Assembly: GCA_040880545.1 (NCBI GenBank)
Contig: JBBDIE010000059.1
Span: 1 to 35,871 of the forward strand
Length of the DNA stretch: 35,871 bases
Direction: 5' to 3'
Source: M55B112 sp040880545
GTDB lineage: Bacteria; Bacteroidota; Bacteroidia; Bacteroidales; GCA-2748055
In this document: piece by piece, positions 30,143 through 35,871 of the stretch
Layout: each line of letters begins with the position of its first letter
Numbering within the stretch: the first letter of the stretch is position 1
Notes under the pieces: model-generated
What the model was told of the DNA's origin: nothing
Databases searched by the model: none
What the model saw: only the letters and a program-made list of their open reading frames with translations
Translations under genes and position numbers: made by a program

Positions 30143-31437
30143 CATTCTACAAGTTTGTGTGTTTTAATATAATCTGGATCAATGATGACGCCAAGTCCAG
30201 ATCCTTCGGGAGCCTTTATCTTTCCATTAATGCTCTCAAATGCGCCGGCTTTGCTTTCAATCGGTATGATCGTTCCATTGGGATCAGGTGTTCGAAACAT
30301 CTTAAATTCGTGATACTTGTCAGCATTCGGGCAGACAGATACCATATGTATTAAATAAAGGAATCCTAGTCCCCCGCCCGAAATATGTGGTGAAGTCCTG
30401 ATTCCTATAGCTTCAGCCATCCGTGCGACCTTCATGGAACGGATCATACCACCGTTATAAAAAAGGTCAGGCATGATCACCTCGAAAGCACGATTACCAA
30501 TCAACCATCGGAAAACACGCTCGCTGAATTCCTCTTCTCCGCCTGCCATGGAAATTTTCAAAGCCTGAGCCACTTGTACTTGCTCCTCGTACCAGGTCCA
30601 TGGAACGGGCTCCTCATACCAATAATAATTGTATTCTTCCAGTATCTTACCAATTCGTATCGCCTCCTTCACATCATAGGTGCCGTTCCCGTCAATCATT
30701 AGCTCCATATCGTCGCCAAAGAATTCACGCGCCATCCGTATCAGTTTTTCCGTCCGTCGCGGTGCATTTTCATTATTACGACCAAGGTTATCGCCTCGTC
30801 CTGCCCGTACCTTTATTGCCTTTGCCCCGATCTCCATGTTGTCCATTTGCACCAGTTCCAGGGATTCCTCAGGTTCTAAGGTTCGAAATTCTCTTAATCG
30901 ATGCCCCAGATAAATCCCAATCTCCGGGTTTTTAAGCTCTCCGATCAGCCTGCCGGCAGGCATGTCGGCAACAACGCCCATCATATCTAAAATGGCAAAT
31001 TCAATATTTGCAATTTGCACACAGAGCGGTATGCCCTGGTTTTTCACATGTCCCTCTGTAGCCTGGAAAATCAGATTATCGAGATCACGCGCATCCTTTC
31101 CCAGGAAATTTTTTTGAAGAAGGTTTGTAAACATGGGATAACTGTTCTTCGCGATAAAGGGATGCCCGATCGAGATTCCCTCCACACCGTCTTTAGAACG
31201 TACTCGGCAAATAGTACTGTTCCTGTCTCTCAACAACTCCAGGGATTCAATGATAACCGGATCGGGAAATAGTTCCTTTCTAAATACCGGTTTTGCCAAT
31301 GCTGCATCAAGTGCTGAGTAGTCTGGAAGAATCATACCAGATACGCTATCAGGATTACAGGATGTTAGGGGAAACAATGCTGATAGACCGCCTATTGCCG
31401 CTGTGCTAGATAGAAATTGTCTTCTGTTGTTTGCCAT
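30142..31437 (-). CDS. Tat-exported lipoprotein of the enolase superfamily (mandelate racemase/muconate lactonizing type)
   Basis: A 431-residue protein. The N-terminus NNRRQFLSSTAAIGGLSALFPLTSC has twin arginines and a lipobox (LTSC, Cys27), so it should be exported folded by Tat and lipidated. The barrel shows the superfamily residues: Lys in AKAIKVRAG (K209, with R211 in the KxR style), metal ligands D249 (MIDGNG), E275/E276 (WYEEP) and E301-E303 (AGGEEE), and H351 (SPHISGG). Probably an extracytoplasmic sugar-acid dehydratase or epimerase; the substrate is unknown. A perfect minus-strand -7 box lies at 31532-31539. It stands alone, with the heptamer arrays upstream. Confidence 0.88.
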   Translation of the reverse strand: MANNRRQFLSSTAAIGGLSALFPLTSCNPDSVSGMILPDYSALDAALAKPVFRKELFPDPVIIESLELLRDRNSTICRVRSKDGVEGISIGHPFIAKNSYPMFTNLLQKNFLGKDARDLDNLIFQATEGHVKNQGIPLCVQIANIEFAILDMMGVVADMPAGRLIGELKNPEIGIYLGHRLREFRTLEPEESLELVQMDNMEIGAKAIKVRAGRGDNLGRNNENAPRRTEKLIRMAREFFGDDMELMIDGNGTYDVKEAIRIGKILEEYNYYWYEEPVPWTWYEEQVQVAQALKISMAGGEEEFSERVFRWLIGNRAFEVIMPDLFYNGGMIRSMKVARMAEAIGIRTSPHISGGGLGFLYLIHMVSVCPNADKYHEFKMFRTPDPNGTIIPIESKAGAFESINGKIKAPEGSGLGVIIDPDYIKTHKLVE

Positions 31438-31531
31438 GGATCACTGTGTTAAGTAAACAATTCAAGGATATGTATTTTTCAAGCAAGTATTCCTCAGGTA
31501 CAAACCCTCTAGTAAGTGGGAATCTAAAAAC

Positions 31532-31539
31532 CAAAGATA
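31532..31539 (-). promoter_or_regulatory. -7 box of the enolase-superfamily gene
   Basis: Minus-strand TATCTTTG, a perfect match to TAnnTTTG, leaving a leader of about 90 nt before the ATG at 31437. Confidence 0.55.
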
Positions 31540-31601
31540 TAAATCATTTCAATAAAGAGCGGAGAACTTAATTACTTCCAAAAAATCCACCGACAACTCA
31601 A

Positions 31602-31734
31602 GGCGTTAGGTAATAGGCGTTGGGCGTTAGGCATTAGGCATTAGGTATTAGGCATTAGGCGTTAGGCGTTAGGCGTTAGGCATTAGGTATTAGGCATTAG
31701 GCATTAGGTATTAGGCGTTAGGCGTTAGGCATTA
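31602..31734. repeat. Heptanucleotide array I (19 units of GGCGTTA type)
   Basis: Nineteen consecutive 7-bp units in perfect register, each GG(C/T)(G/A)TT(A/G) except one GGTAATA. Common units are GGCGTTA, GGCATTA and GGTATTA. Stop codons occur in the plus-strand frames, so it is non-coding. Part of a gene-free stretch from 31438 to 32125. Confidence 0.95.
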
Positions 31735-31736
31735 GG

Positions 31737-31828
31737 CCCGAATTTGTTCAAACTGCCCTAAAGGCAGTTTGCTTTCAAATTCGAGGATCCTCGAAAAACT
31801 ATGCAAATTATAAATTTGCAGTTTTTCG
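31737..31828. repeat. Cluster of hairpins between heptamer arrays
   Basis: Nested arms CGAATTTG (31739-31746) with CAAATTCG (31776-31783) enclose AAACTGCC (31750-31757) with GGCAGTTT (31763-31770). Then comes the perfect palindrome TCGAGGATCCTCGA (31781-31794). Then CGAAAAAC/GTTTTTCG (31792-31799 with 31821-31828) encloses TGCAAATT-ATA-AATTTGCA (31802-31820). Confidence 0.9.
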
Positions 31829-31831
31829 GGA

Positions 31832-31872
31832 GCGTTGGGCATTAGGCGTTAGGCGTTAGGCATTAGGCGTTA
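31832..31872. repeat. Heptanucleotide array II
   Basis: GCGTTG followed by GGCATTA, GGCGTTA, GGCGTTA, GGCATTA and GGCGTTA, resuming the array right after the hairpin cluster. Confidence 0.9.
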
Positions 31873-31986
31873 GGTTTCGTTAAAATAAAGTGCGTTGATT
31901 ATTTGTATCTGTGTTTTATGAGGGATGTTAGCATTTTGCCGATTTTGTTACATTCGGTGTCTAAGAGGTTTAGGTTTCATTAACTA

Positions 31987-32035
31987 GGCGTTGGGCGTTA
32001 GGCGTTAGTCCCGAATTTGTTCAAACTGCCCTAAA
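31987..32035. repeat. Heptanucleotide array III with a half copy of the hairpin element
   Basis: GGCGTTG, GGCGTTA, GGCGTTA (31987-32007). Bases 32010-32035 then repeat 31737-31762 exactly (26 bp, from CCCGAATTTG to CCCTAAA), stopping at the loop of the hairpin, so only the left arm is present. Confidence 0.88.
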
Positions 32036-32125
32036 ACGGTTTCATAAACCTAATTTCTACAGGTAGTACGAATTTTGTTCAGGAATTGGATTAAATTTGG
32101 ATTTAAACGGTTTAAAATTAGTCCT

Positions 32126-33529
32126 ATGAACTTCATTAAATTATTTCTGATTCTATGGGTAGTTTCATCCCAACCAGCATGGGGGCAATCAAGACTGAAA
32201 ATAGAATCATCGAACGAGCTAAAACCCCGCATGGTCGTACTCACAGACGTATCCACCTGGGAAACCGACGACAGTGAATCATTGGTCAGGCTGCTGGTAC
32301 ATGCCGACCTTTTTGAAATTGAAGGCCTGGTTTTTACTACCGGCTGGAGCCTGGATAAAACACGGGACGATTTTTTTGATCTCATTCATGATGCAGTAAA
32401 TGCATATGAAAAGGATATCCCTAATCTTTTAAAACGTTCCAATCAGAAAGGGTTTATAAAAGATGAATCACAACAGAACATCGGCTACTGGCCAAGTCCT
32501 GAATATTTAAAAAATCATACGGTTTTTGGCAGTAAAAACAGGGGGTTCAAATTTATCGGTGAAAATAATGATTCACCCGGAAGTGAGCTGATCATTCAAC
32601 TCGCCGATGAAGATGACGACCGTCCAATCTGGATCACTGTCTGGGGGGGCGGCAACACCCTGGCTCAGGCAATCTGGCGTATTCAACAAGATCGTAGCCC
32701 GGAGGAGCTTAAAACATTTCTTCATAAACTCCGTGTCTATACAATAACTGACCAGGACCGTGACCAGCGAACCGATTTTGGAATCAGTTCTCACCAATGG
32801 ATGCGCCGCGAGTTTGAAAAAGATCTTTTTTTTATCTGGGATGAATGCGCCTGGAAATTTCAGAACGGTACCGGTCGGAAAAACTGGGAGGAGTATGCAA
32901 TGCATATTCAGAACCATGGAAATCTGGGCAAAGTCTATCCAAAATATAAGTACGGAGTAGAAGGGGATACTCCTGCATTTCTGTATTTATTGCCAAATGG
33001 GCTTAATAATCCTGAAATACCGAACCAGGTTAGTTGGGGAGGCTATTTCGAATGGGGAAAGTGTGAGGACGGATCAACCAGTGCATACACAAACTTTGAA
33101 GGTCCTGCAAACGAAATTTGCAACTTCTATGAGAATTATTTCTACCCCGCAACTTTCAACAATTTCGCTGCCCGGATGGATTGGGCCAACGATGGGAAAG
33201 GGAATCGAAATCCGGTTGTAATTCTTAATGGAGATAGTGGAATTGCTCCGATGCAAATTATTAAGAAACCTGGTAAACTGATCATGCTGGATGCCTCAAA
33301 GACCTTCGACCCTGATAATGACTCTATAAGCTTTAAATGGTGGGTGTTGCCAGAAGCAGGAACGTATCAGGGGGAGATTAAAATTTCTGATAATACCTCT
33401 GGTAAAATAAAGATTAAAATACCTTCTGATTCCACAGGGAAAAATTTTCATGTGATCTGTGAAGTAACGGACCATGGTGAACCAAATCTAACAAGCTACA
33501 GGAGGATCATTATTAGTTCAGAGAACTAA
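32126..33529 (+). CDS. Secreted nucleoside-hydrolase-like protein (DUF1593 family)
   Basis: A 467-residue protein with signal peptide NFIKLFLILWVVSSQPAWGQ (cleavage after about residue 21). The N-terminal domain begins RMVVLTDVSTWETDDSESLVRLLVHADLF, a nucleoside-hydrolase-like metal-site pattern (D, E, DD), followed by IEGLVFTTGWS; PIWITVWGGGNTLAQAIW (about 178-195) is also typical. The C-terminal ~90 residues (MLDASKTFDPDNDSISFKWWVLPEAGTYQG) form an immunoglobulin-like domain. Family members occur with polysaccharide-use genes; the true substrate is unknown. The frame opens at 32075, but the ATG at 32126 gives a normal signal peptide. A possible -7 box TAAATTTG lies at 32092-32099. Confidence 0.88.
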   Translation: MNFIKLFLILWVVSSQPAWGQSRLKIESSNELKPRMVVLTDVSTWETDDSESLVRLLVHADLFEIEGLVFTTGWSLDKTRDDFFDLIHDAVNAYEKDIPNLLKRSNQKGFIKDESQQNIGYWPSPEYLKNHTVFGSKNRGFKFIGENNDSPGSELIIQLADEDDDRPIWITVWGGGNTLAQAIWRIQQDRSPEELKTFLHKLRVYTITDQDRDQRTDFGISSHQWMRREFEKDLFFIWDECAWKFQNGTGRKNWEEYAMHIQNHGNLGKVYPKYKYGVEGDTPAFLYLLPNGLNNPEIPNQVSWGGYFEWGKCEDGSTSAYTNFEGPANEICNFYENYFYPATFNNFAARMDWANDGKGNRNPVVILNGDSGIAPMQIIKKPGKLIMLDASKTFDPDNDSISFKWWVLPEAGTYQGEIKISDNTSGKIKIKIPSDSTGKNFHVICEVTDHGEPNLTSYRRIIISSEN

Positions 33530-33547
33530 AATTTATTGGAGAAATAA

Positions 33548-33646
33548 ATGAAGGGTCATAAAGCTTTCATCATTATTGTCACTTTACTGCTGATATCCAG
33601 GTGCCGACTTTTTGCGTTCAGTTACTTACGAAGGATTGGGGACTAA
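33548..33646 (+). pseudogene. Truncated signal-peptide ORF (32 codons)
   Basis: ATG at 33548, 18 bp after the DUF1593 stop, opens MKGHKAFIIIVTLLLISRC, a typical export signal, then RLFAFSYLRRIGD and a stop. It looks like the 5' end of a secreted or lipoprotein gene whose body was deleted. A tiny intact membrane peptide is the alternative. Confidence 0.4.
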
Positions 33647-33687
33647 TCATAATGTAAGTATTCCTGTATCTTACTTGCAACTCCTGC

Positions 33688-33716
33688 TTTGGGTTACACT
33701 AAAACCACTATATTTG
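33688..33716 (+). promoter_or_regulatory. Promoter of the dCMP deaminase-S41 protease unit
   Basis: TTTG (33688-33691), a 17-bp spacer, and TATATTTG (33709-33716): a complete match to the Bacteroidota promoter, 30 bp before the ATG at 33747. Confidence 0.75.
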
Positions 33717-33746
33717 TATTTTCGCGTAACAGCTTTGAAAAACAGC

Positions 33747-34190
33747 ATGATAGTTGAAAATAAACAGTTAAAAATAGATAAACGGTATTTGCAAATGGCG
33801 CGCATCTGGGCAACCAATTCCTATTGCATCCGTCGCCAGGTAGGTGCCTTACTTGTTAAGGAAAAAATGATCATTTCCGACGGATACAACGGAACGCCTT
33901 CAGGATTTGAAAATGAATGTGAGGATGAAAACAATGTTACCAAATCTTACGTTCTTCATGCAGAAGCCAATGCCATCACTAAAGTTGCAAAATCCAACAA
34001 TAGCAGTGAGGGATCAACTTTATATATTACTACTTCGCCCTGTATTGAGTGTGCCAAACTGATCATCCAGGCAGGTATAAGCCGGGTAGTTTATACGGAA
34101 AAGTATCGGATCACAGATGGACTGGACCTTCTGGAACGCGCTAAAATTGAACTAATTCACATAGCAGATACAGCTGATGAAGAAATTTAA
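33747..34190 (+). CDS. Deoxycytidylate (dCMP) deaminase
   Basis: A 147-residue deaminase that converts dCMP to dUMP for dTMP synthesis. Conserved blocks: KRYLQMARIWATNSYCIRRQVGALLVK, ISDGYNGTPSGFENEC, the zinc motif HAEANAI (His ligand, Glu shuttle) and SPCIECAKLIIQAGISRVVY with the two Cys ligands. The frame is open 45 codons upstream (from 33612), but that part overlaps the promoter and is not homologous in character; the ATG at 33747 gives the family N-terminus. It overlaps the next gene by 14 bp. Confidence 0.94.
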   Translation: MIVENKQLKIDKRYLQMARIWATNSYCIRRQVGALLVKEKMIISDGYNGTPSGFENECEDENNVTKSYVLHAEANAITKVAKSNNSSEGSTLYITTSPCIECAKLIIQAGISRVVYTEKYRITDGLDLLERAKIELIHIADTADEEI

Positions 34191-35847
34191 CAAGGATAAA
34201 CTGATTATATACGGTCCGTTAATTATTGCCATTGTACTCATTACCGGAATTGTACTTGGGAACCTCTTTACCCAGCGAAGGGTTAAATCGATCATTTCAA
34301 ACGAAATATCCCGGCAGAACACCAATCGCAGAGTGGGTGCAGGGTCATCTTACGGACTGAACATTACCCCAAAAAACGACAAGATCAATTCTGCCATTTA
34401 TTACGTGTTGAATGATTATGTGGACTCTGTTCCGGTGGGTGAAATAAATGAAGATGTGATCCCGGCCATCCTGAAAAACCTGGATCCTCATTCCGTGTAT
34501 ATTCCTGCGAAGGATTTTCAGAAATACAACGAACCGCTCACCGGTAATTTCAGTGGGATCGGCGTATTATTCAATATGAATGAAGACACCGTTGCCATTA
34601 TACGGCCTGTAAACAATGGCCCTTCAGAATTAGTGGGTATCCTCCCGGGCGACAGGATCATTGAAGTGGAAGGGACCGTTGTGGCCGGAGTTAAGATGGA
34701 TAGCGAAGAGATCGTATCCATGCTGAAAGGAAAGAAGGGAACCCCGGTAAAAATCAAAGTAAAACGCAGAGGGGAAACTGAACTTATTGACTTTGAAATA
34801 ATCAGGGATGATATTCCCATATACAGTGTTGATGTGCACTATATGATGACCGATGAAATAGGTTATGTGAAGATCAGTAATTTTGCACAAACCACCTACC
34901 GGGAGTTCTTGACCGCCATTGAAGATCTGAAATCACAGGGAATGACAAAGATTATTGTTGACCTGCGTTCAAATGGTGGTGGGATCATGGATGCGGCTAC
35001 AAAAATCGCCGACCAGTTTTTAGTCGATGGCAGATTGATGGTTTACACCGAAGGAAGGTCGAGACCCAGAAAAAACGATTATGCAACCTCCAAGGGATTA
35101 TTGCATGAGGATGAAGTGGTTATCCTGATCGATGAGTTTTCAGCCAGTGCAAGTGAAATCCTGGCAGGGGCCATTCAGGATAATGATCGCGGACTTATTA
35201 TTGGAAGACGCTCTTTTGGAAAGGGGCTCGTTCAGGAGCAGATGACATTTTCAGATGGTTCGGCAATCAGGCTGACCGTTGCGAAATATTACACCCCCAC
35301 TGGCAGAAGTATCCAGAAGCCCTATACAGACGACCGGGAAGAATATTACAACGACCTCTCCTACCGCTACTTAAATGGTGAGTTTGAAAACAGAGACTCC
35401 ATATCATTCAGTGATTCCCTGAAATTTGTCACTCCGGGAGGAAGGGTGGTATACGGAGGCGGAGGTATCATGCCCGATATTTTTGTGCCAGTTGATACCA
35501 CCTATTATACAGAATACCTGAACCGGGCAACCAATCTCGGTTTACCTCACAGGTTTGCATTTCATTACAGCGACCAGCACAGAGAAGCCCTGGAGAAGCT
35601 GAGCACCGTTTCTGAGATCACCGGTTACCTGGATGATAATGATTTAAAAACCGAATTTCAGGAATATGCGGCAACGAAAGGACTCAAAATCAACCACGAG
35701 GAATTTGCTGTTTCACAGAAATTTATCGTGACACAGATAAAGGCCTTCATAGCCCGGAATATTATTGATAATGAAGGATTTTATCCCATTATAAAAGATA
35801 TAGATCCAACCCTGATGGTGGCATTAGACACCCTGGCTGCTTTATAA
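34177..35847 (+). CDS. S41 family C-terminal processing peptidase (CtpA-like)
   Basis: A 556-residue protease anchored by an N-terminal helix (LIIYGPLIIAIVLITGIVLG). After a short N-terminal domain comes a PDZ domain (about residues 125-200, with GILPGDRIIEVEGTVV). The protease core has LRSNGGGIMDAATKIADQFL, the catalytic Ser in DEFSASASEILAGA (S326) and the Lys in RRSFGKGLVQEQ (K349), the Ser-Lys dyad of CtpA/Tsp. The C-terminal ~130 residues are a helical extension common in Bacteroidota members. It should act in the periplasm on the C-termini of envelope proteins. It overlaps the dCMP deaminase gene by 14 bp and shares its promoter. The C-terminus is complete. Confidence 0.95.
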   Translation: MKKFNKDKLIIYGPLIIAIVLITGIVLGNLFTQRRVKSIISNEISRQNTNRRVGAGSSYGLNITPKNDKINSAIYYVLNDYVDSVPVGEINEDVIPAILKNLDPHSVYIPAKDFQKYNEPLTGNFSGIGVLFNMNEDTVAIIRPVNNGPSELVGILPGDRIIEVEGTVVAGVKMDSEEIVSMLKGKKGTPVKIKVKRRGETELIDFEIIRDDIPIYSVDVHYMMTDEIGYVKISNFAQTTYREFLTAIEDLKSQGMTKIIVDLRSNGGGIMDAATKIADQFLVDGRLMVYTEGRSRPRKNDYATSKGLLHEDEVVILIDEFSASASEILAGAIQDNDRGLIIGRRSFGKGLVQEQMTFSDGSAIRLTVAKYYTPTGRSIQKPYTDDREEYYNDLSYRYLNGEFENRDSISFSDSLKFVTPGGRVVYGGGGIMPDIFVPVDTTYYTEYLNRATNLGLPHRFAFHYSDQHREALEKLSTVSEITGYLDDNDLKTEFQEYAATKGLKINHEEFAVSQKFIVTQIKAFIARNIIDNEGFYPIIKDIDPTLMVALDTLAAL

Positions 35848-35871
35848 GTACTTAGAATACTTGGAGTACTT

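Noticed and set aside
31602..31872. CRISPR array or telomere-like end
   Set aside because: Units are 7 bp without spacers, and the sequence continues with normal genes on both sides, so neither reading holds.
33612..33746. Upstream extension of the dCMP deaminase frame by 45 codons
   Set aside because: It covers a complete TTTG-N17-TATATTTG promoter, and the family N-terminus begins at 33747.

Overview
The window is chromosomal DNA from a member of the Bacteroidota, most likely the class Bacteroidia. Four things point there: a secreted SprB-repeat protein with a type IX secretion (T9SS) C-terminal domain, a DUF2723-type membrane protein, an L13 N-terminus of the Bacteroidia type (MDTLSYKT), and many upstream boxes of the form TAnnTTTG, the -7 element of Bacteroidota promoters. 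No integrase, transposase, rRNA or CRISPR array is present.

Layout. 1-2049: 3' part of a secreted protein built from 237-bp tandem repeats. 2300-4575: purD and a polytopic membrane protein. 4646-5359: a HigBA toxin-antitoxin (TA) pair with its own operator. 5492-13251 (minus strand): an envelope block (polysaccharide deacetylase, DUF2723/GT-C-like protein, DNA-3-methyladenine glycosylase, guanine deaminase, O-antigen ligase-like protein, outer-membrane beta-barrel). 13484-17650: the translation block rplM-rpsI-rpsB-tsf-pyrH-frr with two clear terminators, then a GT-C-like membrane glycosyltransferase (17770-19086). 19199-19820: a second TA pair. 19904-24688: an OmpA-family lipoprotein, dxs, and an ALDH7-type aldehyde dehydrogenase. 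24851-24934: an intact tRNA-Leu(CAA).

Downstream of this tRNA (about 24,935-30,142) lies an AT-rich accessory region. It holds a ParE-like TA pair, a lone beta-barrel, a second tRNA-Leu copy interrupted by two small hairpin elements, an ORF6N gene scrap, a STAND/archaeal-type ATPase, a complete AbiEi-AbiEii pair and a HepT gene scrap. A degenerate repeat plus tRNA 3'-end fragments recur at the boundaries of the ATPase and AbiE segments, which suggests a cassette-like build-up and decay next to the tRNA gene.

30142-33529 carries a Tat-exported enolase-superfamily lipoprotein and a secreted nucleoside-hydrolase-like (DUF1593) protein. They are separated by about 690 bp of non-coding DNA with exact 7-bp tandem arrays (GGCGTTA type) and a cluster of perfect hairpins. 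The window closes with a truncated signal-peptide ORF, a dCMP deaminase and an S41 C-terminal processing protease, the last two translationally overlapping.

The most unusual points are the tRNA-Leu copy that regains exactly 84 nt when its two hairpin inserts are removed, the repeat-bounded defence-type segments, and the heptamer/hairpin region.
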